A stretch of DNA of 64,000 nt. It comes from Massospora cicadina (Eukaryota; Entomophthoromycota; Entomophthoromycetes; Entomophthorales; Entomophthoraceae). The DNA is taken from positions 62,001 through 126,000 of the forward strand of contig JAKSZP010000182.1 of assembly GCA_022478985.1 (NCBI GenBank), in the 5' to 3' direction. The notes below the pieces were generated by a model, which had not been told where the DNA came from, ran no database searches, and saw nothing but the letters and a program-made list of their open reading frames with translations. Position 1 is the first letter of the stretch; each line of letters begins with the position of its first letter. The position numbers and the translations under genes were made by a program. Of this stretch, positions 34,731 to 46,344 are shown in pieces.

Positions 34731-36132
34731 TTAGGTGCGAGGGGGTGGGCCTGGGGGCCCACCAGCCTCTTCAAGGTCCCCATAGGCTTTCACAGCAGCG
34801 CGGGTGTTAGCAGCAATACTATCAGAGTTTTTGTTGATTTTTGTGGAAAGAGTCGCGTTGGCTTTGGCCATTGCTTTTTGTTTTCCTGACGTTGGATGAA
34901 TTTTTTGCGGTGCGGATGAGTTTGGTGCACTGTCAAGTGGGTCAAAAAAAATTTTTTTTGTTGGGATAGGTCCCAAGTCAGTTCTGACCAGAGATTAGGT
35001 GCAACAATTGGGTGAGATCGAATCTCCCATCAGATCCTCAGATTGAGTGGCCCGCTCAGCGTGGGCTTCCCAATCTGATTGGATGATGGATTCCCAAGTT
35101 GCTTCTGCCGCAAAGGCCTCCATGTCCTCCTGGCATTGTGAGTGTGGGATAGCAGTGGTGGCCTTGGCCACGGCCCTATGGGCCTGCTTGGCCTTCTTCC
35201 ACTCCTGTGGGGAGATAGGCTTTACCAATAGGTAGCAGCCTTGTGCTCCCCACGGGAAAGCCTCCTTGGTGCTTGCAGTTGGTTCATAGTGCGCCTCTCC
35301 ATTGGCCATGGCCACTGAGGGGTGCTCTTGGAATGTGACGCCCTCCTTGATGGGGCATGCGTGCGCCTTATGGCCAAACGCGTCACAGTGAGTGCAAATG
35401 GGGTGTGTGTGTCCACGGTCACCCAGAATGGGTGGGTGGTATGCCCTGCAATTTCAATAAAAGTAGAGTGTGGGATCTGGGTTAGGTCCTTCATGATCTC
35501 CTCAGTTGGGGTCAGAACTGCAATGGCTTTGCCAGTGCACAGGTGTGGCATCAGCGTGAAGCGTTGCATTTTGAAAGATTGTATTTCGCCATATATGGCG
35601 AGACCATCTTTCAGGTGTTGTTCCAATATGTCACGTTTTACCGTAGTAGGCAAAAAGTCAAACATGAGGAAAATTTGGTTTGATTTTGTCCATCTGGTGC
35701 ATTTGGTTTAGATGACCCATTGCCCTTCAAGGAGATTGACCACTATGTGCACCGCTGCAGCCTCATCTGCTGCTTTTTTGCTTTTGAAACCTAGGTCCAG
35801 CCAACCACGCGACATGGAGTGAGGTGCAACATACACCGCAGTTGGGAAAACTTTGTGTACATCTTCACAAAATTTTTCCCATAAATCCGTTTTTTGGATG
35901 TCCAGATACACATGGACTCCGAATTCCACTGACGAAAGTGGCTGGGAGTGTGGCGTGTTGATGTACTGGTTGCATCATGCTTGCTATGCGAGTATCTCAG
36001 GGGAAATTGTGAACGCCAGTTTTTAAGATTTTTGTCTATTCCGCCAGATTCTCTGGGGCATTTTTGAACGTTGGAGGCCGCGGGCCTTCCACCTGCTCCT
36101 CTTACCTTGCTTGCCCAACTACTCCCTGACAT
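34731..36132 (-). pseudogene. LN-B ORF1: RNA-binding protein with one CCHC knuckle
   Basis: It starts at ATG 36132 (MSGSSWASKVRG). After one frameshift it gives VYLDIQKTDLWEKF and AADEAAAVHIVVNLLEG. A fold resembling an RNA recognition motif follows (LMFDFLPTTVKRDILEQHL, YGEIQSFKMQ, GKAIAVLTP), then the knuckle CTHCDAFGHKAHAC (35355-35396). The last part is alanine/lysine-rich. One TAA interrupts the frame before the RRM-like part, where LN-C has Cys. ORF1 coats the LINE RNA. Confidence 0.85.
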
Positions 36133-36230
36133 GGGCGCAGACTAATCTCCTCTGTGAGATTATCAAACTAGATTTAGTCTTTAATTGAATAGGTTGCAAA
36201 AGTGATTGCAACGAGAAAGAAAAGTTATAT

Positions 36231-36249
36231 TCTGTCACCCTTTTTAAAT
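36231..36249. repeat. LN-B target-site duplication, right copy
   Basis: It is identical to 30952-30970. It marks the 5' end of LN-B and the resumption of LN-C. Confidence 0.95.
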
Positions 36250-37746
36250 AGGGTAATGACATAGGAGTCCTGGCCTCCAGGCAGGAGACGGGTCTCCAGC
36301 AAGCACTGGTTCATAGACGCTAGGAGAGGGGGCGATTTGTTTAAAGTATTATTGTAAAATTCGTAGGGTATCCCATCAGGGCTGGGCATTTCCTATGCAG
36401 GCACCGCGGACTGAATTCCAGAGCTCCTCATGCGTTATCAGGTTTGGGAGACTACAGTCCAGCGGTGCACTCTGTACTCTGGCGGAGTGTATTTTTTATT
36501 TTTGGGGGTCAGGTGGGGTGTCACAGTAAAGTTTGGTGTAATAGTGGTGAATTTTCGCCTTGACCTCCGTTGGGTCAGTTGCCACAGTTCTGTCAGCTTT
36601 GCAGACCTGTGCGCACTGGGGCAGGTTGCCTCAGGAGTGGTATTGGTGGAATAAGAACGCCAAACAGGTTTTTCCTTCTTTTATGTGCTTACCTTTCCAC
36701 AATACTTTGATTCTGTGTTGGTGTTCGTGGATAAGGGCGTTTAGGTGGGCAGAAATTTCTGCCACTTGCAGCCCCAGTTTGGGCTGTATCCAGACTTTGG
36801 GGTATTGAGTTCTATGTGGTTGAGTTGCATCAGTGTGCATCTGATCATGGCGGTATCCGTGGTATATTTATGTGATGCGAGGTGGCGAGTCTTGTTTATT
36901 AATTCAGTTTTGAGATTTCCCAAGTTTTTGATGGGATCTGATGCAAATGGGGTTGTGAATTTTGGGTTTGAAGCTTCGTGCTCAACCAGTCAGAGATTTT
37001 GGCGAGTTTTATATTTTCCAGATATAGCTTCCTCCAGGGTGACGTCTGCGTTTGTGTCCTGGTTGGCGTGAGCTGCACAAAAACTAGACGGTGGTTGGAG
37101 AAATTAATCTTTTTAGTAGCAAAGTTAGGGATAAGCGAGTGGCAGGATTTTGGTGCGAGTATGTGGTTGATGCAGCTCATCAAGATGAGCGTTCCATCAC
37201 GTATTCTGGTGCAGGTCATGTGGGGGAGGAGTGTGGACCTGTGGGGGGAGGGTGTCATACAGACCAAGGGATGCCTTCATTGTGTGGAACTTGATGTGTC
37301 CTGGTGGGTATCCCCTAGGGTTGGGCCATCAGTCCATAGTGGGGTCGTCCCAACAGTTGAAGTCGCCCATCAGGATGGTATCCAGTGGGAAGTTGAGTGT
37401 TAACATGGATTTGAGGAATTGTTTCTGCTCAGATGTGGTGCACAGTGCATAGATGCAGGCTATCAATAGTATGGCCTCTTGGTTTGTGATCCTTGCAATT
37501 AGGATGCAGCCATCTAAGTGCAATGAGGATTTGACGATTTATAAAACTTTGTTATTATTATGGACGACCACCCCACAGTGGGACGTCCATATTGACTGGG
37601 GCGGTGAGACCCTGGACGCCCAGGATCCCTCTTCCCCCTGTAGACAGTGGGTCTCTTGGATGGCCAAGATGTCTAGTGGGGGTTTTTGAAGGAATTCCAG
37701 CTTTTGGCTTGGTACACTAAGCCCTGGCTCCTGTAATGTTTAGCAT
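36250..37746 (-). pseudogene. LN-C ORF2: endonuclease and first half of reverse transcriptase
   Basis: The ATG at 37746 (MLNIT) starts the frame. Endonuclease blocks are LHLDGCILIARITNQEA, IACIYALC, DTILMGDFNCWDDP, then MSCINHILAPKSCHSLIP and FSNHRLVFV. The usual S-D-H motif is S-N-H here (37088-37096). A basic linker follows, then the first reverse transcriptase blocks ending at TLFKKGD at the LN-B insertion point. Frameshifts are present throughout. APE-type endonuclease nicks the target to prime reverse transcription. Confidence 0.87.
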
Positions 37747-38186
37747 CCTTATTGACACTGAGGTGCCCGCAGCGCCTCAGGGTATGGTTGGGTGGGCCTT
37801 CCAGCCCTAGTCCCCTGCTCATTGCCTTGGAATTGCTCCATGTGATTGGGCCAGTCCACCCCGAGGCGTTTTCTGGATCCTTACCTTGTGATGATTTCAT
37901 GTGGGTAGTGTTGGATTTGGGCATTGTATTTTGCATTTCCGCACATGATTTTGTTTGATTTAAATTGGTGCGCTGATTGGTTTCTGATGTTTTGGGTAGG
38001 ATTTTGAAGCTCTGGGACCTGTTGGCTCATCCATAAGGGATTTGTAATGTCACAGTAAGTTTATTTGATTGGGGTCATGTGGTGATGCTGACATCTTATT
38101 GAGAACTTTTCTGCCTGGGTTGTCCAATATGACTGTTTGGCTTGGATCACATCCTCCATGGTTGCTCCAGCTTGGGACTTGTGTTC

Positions 38187-39253
38187 TTATTGGTTGGTTC
38201 GGCCAATTTCCTCTCTGTCTATGTGGATTTGGTTTGGGTCAATGGAGGAGGTCATGAGAGATGTGGCCTTGGCTGCTGCCTGATTGCGGTCCTTCTGCAC
38301 CTGTTTGCGTAGTTTGGGTGATATTGGGTCTATGAGGACATAGTGTCCGTCCTCTCCCCAGAGGAAAGTGTGGTTGGCGTCAACCATTCTTCCAAAGGAC
38401 TCCTCATCTTCATCCATGGCGTCATTGCAGAAGTCCAGGGCCATAATGCCCTCCTTCATGGGGCACACATGCTCCTTGTGCCCCAGTGCGGTGCAATGGT
38501 TGCAGATGGGTGGAGTGTGCTCTGGTGTGATGCAGAAAGATTTTGACACTCCCCCATCTGGGAGGTGAAAAACCGTGGTGCATGGAATTTTGGTCAAATT
38601 AGTGGCCACTTCAGGGACCAGGTTGATTACAGCAATTGCCTTTCCTGTGCACAGGTTTGGAATCAGGTGGAAACACTGTAATTCTAGTTGTTTTATTTCT
38701 CTGTAGCTCTGAAGGACAAATAGGAGTTCTTCCTTGATTAGCTTATGGGGGAGGTTGGTGGGAAGCGAGTCAAATGAGATGAACAAAGTGTTTGCTTTGT
38801 TCCATCTGGTGCACGCGGTGCACACAATTAGTTTGCCCTTGGGGAGGGTATTTTGACACAGACTTTTGCTGCGGCATCTGCATCTTCTTCAGTTTTGAAA
38901 CCTATATTGATCCAGCTGTGGTGGATGGTGTGGGTGGTAACATATACTGCATGGGGAAAGAGGGAGGCCTGCGCCTCACCTACCTTTTCCCACAGATTTG
39001 GGGAATCTACCCCTAAGAAAATTTGGAGCCTGTGTTCCACTTTTAATAGGGGCTGTGCATACTGTATTTCCATGTATTGGTTTTGTTTTGTGGTAAACTC
39101 CACAAACCTGAGCGGTGTTTGGGTTTGGGGGTTTTTGGCGGCGTTGGCTCCCAGTCCCCCTCCAGGGCGTTTTTTGCCCTTGGGTGCACCGTTTTGGCCA
39201 TTGCTCAATACAACTTTCGCCCAGTTTTGTTGGGTTTTATTATATTTGCTCAT
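38187..39253 (-). pseudogene. LN-C ORF1: RNA-binding protein with one CCHC knuckle
   Basis: It starts at ATG 39253 (MSKYNKTQQNWAKVV) with a glycine/lysine-rich N-terminus. The part 38828-39253 gives WEKVGEAQASLFPHAVYV and is followed, one frame on, by FISFDSLPTNLPHKLIKEEL and GKAIAVINLVP, an RRM-like segment. The knuckle is CNHCTALGHKEHVC (38463-38504). Only one clear frameshift near 38826 breaks it, so this is one of the better preserved proteins in the window. It parallels LN-B ORF1 block for block. Confidence 0.87.
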
Positions 39254-39330
39254 CTCACCTGTGTGATTATCAAAATTATATTCTCAAATCGAATCTTGGT
39301 AACTAATAATATCATTATAGGAAAGAAAAG

Positions 39331-39344
39331 TGGTGTATTTAACT
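39331..39344. repeat. LN-C target-site duplication, right copy
   Basis: TGGTGTATTTAACT, identical to 28752-28765. Confidence 0.85.
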
Positions 39345-40356
39345 TTTAATATGATCAGGTTTGTTTTATAAAGTGACTGAAGTAAAAAAGTCTAATGTGT
39401 CCAGTGTATCTTATTCATATAGAAGTAAATGATTTAATTAACTTTATTTGTGCGCAGAATATTTATAGTAAACAATTTTTTATTTTTTCTGTTATATAAC
39501 CTGTCTTTCTTGTTTAAAAAATTAAGAAGCAACGTCTATGAATCTACTTTTAAAAAGTTAAAATGCAAAATTTGGAACTGAAACTTTATTTCATGATATT
39601 AAATAAGATACCCTCACTTTAATTTACAGTTGTAAATTATATACTTGACTGAATTTGGTGGCTGCTTTTACTCAGATTTCAGCTTATCACAAGCATCATA
39701 AGTATATGGCTTTTAATGCCAGCTGAAAACTTTGAGTAAAACGGGACAGTAATGTCTTACAAATTTTCATCAACAGTATTCAAGGTTACTTTAATTATGT
39801 TCTCAATTATTCAATTGATATTTTAATGCAACCATAGAGTATATAGTTTTAAAAGTTATGTAACAACTTTTTTATAGATTTAGGTATTAAGAGTCATCAC
39901 AAAGTTTTTTTAGAAATAAATGCTATAAAATGCGTTTTAGCCAATATTGATGACATTTCTTGATGTTTTGGCTTTTTAGAGATGGCCTCACATAATGCCC
40001 TGAAAGTTCTAAATTATATGATGTTGGGGCTCCCCCTCTGATAATATTTAAGTCTATTGTTTATCAGTTTTGTTTTTATATATGGTAACAAAACTAAAAA
40101 AAGCTCTTTTTATAAAAAAATTATATATGGTACTTCAATGTGAGAAGTCAATACTATTTTTTGTAAAACAGTAGAATTATAAAATTTATAGAGCTGGAAC
40201 TGTCTAGCTTTTGCAAATAAGATGCTATAGCTAAGTCTTGTTGTAAATCTTTTAGTAAGGGATGTACTCACTTGTAAGTTTTATGGGGTAGACCCCTGTA
40301 TCATAATCTCAAATGCAACATAACTTTAATCAAAATAAAAACTACATATATAAGTA
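39345..40356. other. AT-rich, nothing recognised
   Basis: No domain, long frame or repeat pair was seen. It separates LN-C from LN-A. Confidence 0.6.
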
Positions 40357-40408
40357 TTGATAGATTCAATATTTTTTTTAGTACTAGATGGTTGATAGAT
40401 TCAATATT
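40357..40408. repeat. Tandem target-plus-tail copies at the LN-A 3' end
   Basis: TTGATAGATTCAATATT occurs at 40357-40373 and 40392-40408. After the first copy comes TTTTTTAGTACTAGATGG (40374-40391), which repeats the LN-A terminus at 40409-40428. A third perfect target copy lies at 46858-46874. The block looks like an earlier insertion of only the last 18-20 bases of an LN-A-like element, or a repeat made during priming. Confidence 0.88.
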
Positions 40409-40457
40409 CTTTTTTTAGTACTAGATGGTCCCAACCCAAGGGGGGATTCATCGATGT

Positions 40458-43400
40458 TTATTGAATTACGCCTGGGCTCCTAAGAGCCTGAGGCGAGGGC
40501 GCGCGGGAGGGAGGAGGCATCGAGAAAGGGAGGGGGTTTGCGCGCCAGAGCCGTGCTGCAGTGACAACTGAGCGGGGGAGGGTTGGCGACATAGTGCAGA
40601 CCTTCAGGGCCATCTCAAAGTGTACCTGAAAGTGGGTGATCATGTGTGGAAGGGTCCACACCTGCTGGTCAAAGGCAGCATGAAGGAAGGAGTTATGGAT
40701 GGTCCAGATGGCTGTGGCATAGGCGAGGACATGGAGGGGTCGGTGGCAACCAGGCAATGTCTGCTCAAACATGAGGTCTTGCACAGGGTGTCCAGACCAG
40801 GGCTGAGCATGGAGGAGCGCGCGGGCCTTTGTCCAAAATGCGGCGACACCTGGACAGGTGAAAAAACGATGGAGGTGGGAGTCAATAGGCTCCACACAGC
40901 GGGGGCAGCTTCGGTGCTGGAAGGTAGGGCCAGTCCGGTCCCCTGTCCTGTATGAACAGTGGAGCACCCTCCATAAGGTGTTGGACACTTTTGCTGACAG
41001 GATGGGGTGATAGACGTCCTTCCACAATTCCTTAAGGTCAAATCTCACGGAGGGAGGGAGGAGCTCAAGGAGTCTTGGGCGGATGGGAGGACGATCTTGG
41101 GGGTTGAGGCGAGTTGTGACAACTTGTCCATTGTGCACAATTGCATGGCGACGTGGGCTGAGGCCAGGGCCTTCCCTTCTGTATGGGAAGGCATGGTGGA
41201 TCCGCGCGCCTACTCGTTTCAGGGCAAGGAGAGCCTGGTTCCAGTAGGGGGATGAGGATGGTTTTAGGCGATGGCCTGGGTGGTTTGTGAGCCACTCCCC
41301 TAATGAGGTCAGAGATGCTCTAGGAAGACCCAGAGCTGCTGACACTGACTGGCGGAGGGCGGGCGCCCATTGGGGCATGGGGGTCGCGTCCCAGCAGACA
41401 ATCGGCCATAGGAACTTCAGGAAGATTGTGGTGGCGTGGGATCGCGTGTCCAGAAGCCCTAGGCCCCCTTCATTGCAGGGTCGGGAAATGGTTGAGAGGG
41501 CCATTGGTGGATGGTTTGAGCCCCAGATCCAACAGCGGAGGAGTACATTGAGCCGCGTATAAAAGGCATCTGTGAATGGGCAGACGTGCGCTAGGAACCA
41601 GACTTTGGGAGAGAAGGAACACATTGGCCATCAGAGCTCGACCCTGGGGGTGATGTGCCACCGGTTCCAGCTGGCAATCCTGGAGTTAACTGCTGCAAGG
41701 AGCAAGTCCTCATTGTCTTTTAGCGCAACTCCTTGTTGGTTGGTGAGAACGCCCAGGTGACGGAAGGTACCGCGCTCAGGTTCAATACCAAATGGTGGGG
41801 GAAGGTGGGGGAGCCGACCTGCACAACTGTTGTCTTGGAGGTGTTGACCATGGCGTTGGACGCCTTGGTGTACCTCTCAATGGTCACAGCAGCGAGGGCA
41901 ACATCCCCAGGGCAGCCAAATGCAATGGCAGTGTCATCTGCAAATGCCATGGTGCGTGTGGGGGCTTTACCTGGGACCAGAATCCCTGTTAGCTTGTCCT
42001 GTAAGGAGGCCAAGAGGGGGTCAAGGGTGATGTTAAAAAGGATAGGGCTCAGGGGGTCCCCTTGCCGGAGACCTTGTTCAACTGGTACTGCCACTGTGAA
42101 ACCCATTGGCGCCAGGACTCTGGTGTGGAGCTGGTCATAGAGCGCTGATATCCAGCGCCTAGCTGCGGGATGGGAGATGGAAGCGGGCCAGGGAAGCATC
42201 AATATACTTCCAGGCTACCCGATCATATGCTTTCTCCATATCCAGAAGAGCCACAAAGCCATTCACCTTACGAGAGTTAGCAGTCAAAGTCACGTGAAGG
42301 TCATTATAGTTGTCCCATAACGACCTCCCCGGAATAAAACCGTACTGGGATGGGGAGAGGCGAGGTGACACCCATTTGGTGATGCGGTTGGCCAGAAGCT
42401 TCGTGAAGAGATTGTGGTCTGTGTTGATCAACGCTATGGGGCGCCAGTTCGCCAGGTTCTCACGGTCTGACTTCTTGTGAATGAGGGTCGTGATTGAGCC
42501 TCTGGAGTCGGGGAGGACCTCGCCATTCACCAAGAGTGCAGCGAAGAGGTCGCGGAGGGTTCTGGCTATCACTGCAGGTTCCAGAAGGTACACCTCAAAG
42601 GGTATTCCGTCTGGGCCTGGGGCTTTAAGCCGTGGAGATTTCAGAAGGGTTTCCATCACCTCCTGGATGGAAATAGGCGCCAGTAGAGCCTCATCAGCCC
42701 GTGGTCAATGGGCGGCTCTGGAGCCCGCCACAGGAAGTCTTGGATGTCCGATGGGTCCACCTGGGTGGCATGGAAGAGGCTGGAGTAGAAGCGGTGTAGT
42801 TCCTGCGTGATTTCCTCCTTGTCTGAAGTGGTTGTAGTGCCAATCTTCAGTGCAGTAATATCCTGCGCTGTTGACCGGGCTTTCTGTTTCTGAAAGAAGA
42901 AGCGGGTGGGGCGTTCCCATTGAGCATAGTAACGAGATGTTGTAAAGTTTGCTGCCCGTTCTTCCTTCAGTGTGAGCTCCAAGCGGAGTGCTTCCTGCGC
43001 CGCTTCCCAGTCTTCCAACCATCTGGGAGAGGGCGAAGGCTGGCAGTTTCGCTCTAGATGTCTGATTCTGGCTTCCGCCCTTTTGACTCTGGCGCGAGCT
43101 GCAGTCATCTGGGCTTTGGCACAGTTGTAAGCAACGCGGGTGATGCCCTCCTTGGTCACCGCCCATTTAGCCTTGTGGTCAAGCAGGTGGGGTGGGGGGA
43201 GGTGAGAGTCTCCCGGATGGTCATAGACAGCTTCTCCTTAGTGAAGGGGTTGTTGAGAAGAGCTGAGGCAACCCTAGGCCAGAACCTATGCGACGGTCTT
43301 AGTGTGGTGGTGAGGACAACGGTGAGTGACCTGTGATCACTCAGATGGTTGTCACGAGAGATGGGAGAGGAGACGCGGCCAATTAGCAGGGGGCCAATCA

Positions 43401-44008
43401 GTGCCATATCTATGCGTGACGCTGACTGGAAAGCTCCTCCATCATACTGGATCCTAGTCATGCAACCTAGGCCAGACGCGGAGGGTAGAAGCGCATCTAT
43501 AAGCCACTCAGGCGAAGGAAATCCTGGAGGCGACTTGATCCAGGGCGTTCCTTTGCTGCAGGGGGGTAAGAGTCACGGACGCGACTTATGGTTGTGTTGA
43601 AATCTCCTAAGAGGACTGTATTCCGTGGGAGATTGAGTTGGAGGAGCTCTTCCAAGAGCCGATCTTGCTCCTGACCTGCATTAGGCAGGTAGATGCTTGC
43701 AGCGAAGAAGGAGAAGGAGTGGTGAGTTTGGCCAGTATGAGGCGGCCACCTAGATATTGTGAAAAAGAATGGGTTTTAACCTGGGGATTCAAAACAATAA
43801 GGGCGGCATGGTTTGTCCAGAAGGAGTTGCCTCCAAACTGTTCATTCCATGCAGATTGTTCGTGGGGGAGGATATGGGGCTCCTGGACAGCAGCGATGTC
43901 AATTTGTGCTGACCTGAAGTTTCGGAGGAGGCGGGCTCTCCGCTTAAAGTCCCGCAACCCATTTGCGTTGATGGATTGCAGGGCCAGGGTGCTGCCATGG
44001 GGACTCAT
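40458..44008 (-). pseudogene. LN-A ORF2: endonuclease, reverse transcriptase, zinc-finger region
   Basis: It starts at ATG 44008 (MSPHGSTLALQSINANGLRD), which gives the N block of an APE endonuclease. Then AAVQEPHIL (Glu block), LLGDFN, SASRIDMALIG and LSDHRSL (43330-43341). The reverse transcriptase shows KAPGPDGIPFEVY, NLANWRPIALINTDHN, QYGFIPGRSLWDNY, ALLDMEKAYDRVAW, GLRQGDPLSPILFN and MAFADDTAIAF (41933-41944, both aspartates intact). The C-terminus gives SNTLWRVLHCSYRTGDR, CPRCVEP and HLHRFFTCPG. About four single-base frameshifts (for example near 43720) break it, with few in-frame stops, suggesting a relatively recent death. Confidence 0.94.
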
Positions 44009-44755
44009 AGCTGTTCCCCTCCATGTCCTGGGGGGTTGCCAGCGCTTAAACCTGCTGCTGTGAGGCGGCTAGTTTTGAGTCCTTTAGCTTGACTATTAGC
44101 TGCTATCCGTGAGGAGCGTCGAGGGTTCTGAGGGGAAGGAGAGGGTGGGGGGCGGAGGACCCAGTAAGCCAGCCTAGGATGCTGCCCCGCTCCGTTGCAG
44201 GGGAAAGACCTGAGGGTGCTCAATGGTGACCTCCGCGGTGTCCCCATTTGATGAGTCTGAGTCCATATTCACTTCCTCCAACACTGCAAAGGATCCGCGC
44301 GAAATGGACTGTGGGGTTGGGGTAGGACTCTTTGAGGTGGCACTTCTACCGCAGGCCGCGAGTTGCCAGTCCATGCTGGTGGGCATAGCTCCATTGGGAG
44401 CTGAGGGTTGATGCGATAAATCGCTGGTGGAGGTTTGTGGGGGTGCCGCGGAGCCCTGAGTGGGGGTGGCTGACGAGGGGCACCCTGTGGGAGATGCCTT
44501 GCGCTTGGTGAGAGAGGGAGTTGACTCTGGGAGATTGGAGGGGGTGCCCATTGGAAGGGGGGCATGAGCGCGAAGGTATCCCACACCAATAGTGGGGTTA
44601 GCTGTTTCAACTGCTAGACGTAAGGCCTCAGGGGACAGGTCTTGAACGGGAACCCATTGTGTGGGTTGTGGAATTGCTGCTGCAGCCACGTGGGATCGTT
44701 TTTGGCCTGGTTTAGGCCCCTGGGTGATGGCTAAGAGGGCTTGTTTTCGAGCTGT

Positions 44756-44797
44756 GCAGCCACTATACAAGTGTCCAAGGGCGTTACACCATGAACA
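44756..44797 (-). other. LN-A ORF1 CCHC knuckle
   Basis: The minus strand reads CSWCNALGHLYSGC, a perfect C-X2-C-X4-H-X4-C pattern. Confidence 0.9.
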
Positions 44798-45590
44798 CCG
44801 GGGGCGCGCCTGATCAGGGTCGACAAAGAAGATCTCAGGGCATGCCCCAACTACCGCCACACGAGGAATAACCTCAATGTTGCGAGATACAGGGGGAGGG
44901 GATGAACGACGCCCTAGCAGTGCGAGCTCTTTGAGTGGGAGCATAGTAAGAGGGGACGCTAAAGTCCACTGAAAAACAGACCCAAACTCCATTAAACCAC
45001 GATGGAGTGCCAGTTTAAGAGACTCAGGATCAACAGTCGTTGGTAGGTTGGAAAAAGTAACCCATGAAATTTTCTCCAGGTGAGAGCATGTGCGGGAGAT
45101 GCGAAGAGATCCGCGTGGAATAATGACCTGGAGGGTGGCAGCATGGTCAGCAAGGGCAGCTTCAGTGAAGCCCACATCGATGTAGTGGCCCTCCACTGAT
45201 TCATGGATGGTGGTGTTAATAGGGAATGTCTCTGCAATCGCTGCAAAGTATGAGAAGTAATCCTCTGTATAGAATTCAACAGGGTTATGCCCATAATAAA
45301 GGCGAATTGCGTGGGAGAGGGTTGAGCGAGGTAGAGCTTTTTGCGCTCTAGTTTCGGCCCATTTCTTCTTAACATCAGCAATAAACGCCACTTCACGGGG
45401 ATCATCTTTGGGTAGCGTTGGTGCCAGAGGTTTTTGCCACGCCCCAGTGGCTCCTTTGGTACGTTTGTGTTTGCTTTGGGCTGCAATTGCAGGTTGAGTG
45501 TGAGCTGGTGGTTTGGACAAGTTTGCGGAGTTCCCTTGTTTCTGGAATGTTACAGCAGTTGCTGGCGTCATATTAAATTGAGGGGCGGTT

Positions 45591-46344
45591 TGTTGGGCCT
45601 CGCTAAATTGGGGAGGCCCATCCAGATTGGAATTAACTCCAGACAGTTGGGAGGGGGAGATGTTTCATCACCATCCCAATCTATTTGGGTAAATTCAGCC
45701 CGAGTATTTGCTGTGATTTCGTGGGCAAAACTCACTGGCTGATTGATGAATTGGTCGTTTTCAGAATATTGAGATAAAGTGCCGACTTGAGAAGTGCTGA
45801 TTATGGGGTTTAAATGGGACGGGTGAGATTAGAACTGGTGTGAAGTTCCAAAATCTGAACCATTTAAATCCCCATTGGGAAGAGTAGATTGTCCCAATTT
45901 GGTGCTTAGTGAACCAGAATGTGCGGCTAATCCAACCTTACATCAGAGGGTTTGGGGGCCAGGTGATTGTTGGGCCTCACTAAATTGGGGAGTCCCATCC
46001 AGATTGGAATTAACTCCAGCCAATTGGGAGGAGGGCGATGTTTCATCACCATCCCAATCTATTTGGGTAAATTCAGCCCGGGTATTTGCTGTGATTTTGT
46101 GGGCAAAACTCATTGGCTGATTGGTGAATTGGTCGTTTTCAGCATATTGAGATAAAGTGCCAACTTGAGAAGTGACGATTATGGGGTTTAAATGGGATGG
46201 GTGAGATTGGAACTGGTGTGAAGTTCCAAAATCCGAACCATTTGAATCATCATTGGGAAGAGTAGATTGTCCCAATTTGGTGCTTAGTGAACCAGAATGT
46301 GCGGCTAATCCAACCTTACATCTGAGGATTTGGGGGCCAGGTAG
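45591..46344. repeat. 377-bp tandem duplication in LN-A ORF1
   Basis: Copies 45591-45967 and 45968-46344 both begin TGTTGGGCCTC(G/A)CTAAATTG and end near GGGGGCCAGGT. The offset of 377 holds across the unit. The copies differ at a modest number of sites, so the duplication is not brand new. Because 377 is not a multiple of three, the reading frame shifts. Confidence 0.93.

Larger units (their letters stand above)
30971..36230 (-). mobile_element. LN-B: full-length LINE nested in LN-C
   Basis: This 5.26-kb non-LTR retrotransposon on the minus strand has ORF1 (36132-34731), ORF2 (34700-31060) and a 3' end with the tail core GTCCCATGGTCA and an AATAAATTTAAA terminus. It is bracketed by perfect 19-bp target duplications. 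The size and presence of both ORFs indicate a full-length insertion. The endonuclease motif style (N-H-R-L-V in place of S-D-H) and the zinc-finger tail are shared with LN-C, so the two belong to one family, which I would place with L1/Tx1-like LINEs on motif style only. Confidence 0.95.
36250..39330 (-). mobile_element. LN-C LINE, 5' part
   Basis: This part carries ORF1, the endonuclease and the N-terminal half of the reverse transcriptase of LN-C, and ends at the target copy TGGTGTATTTAACT (39331-39344). The short 5' untranslated stretch is about 75 bases, assuming the ATG at 39253. Confidence 0.93.
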
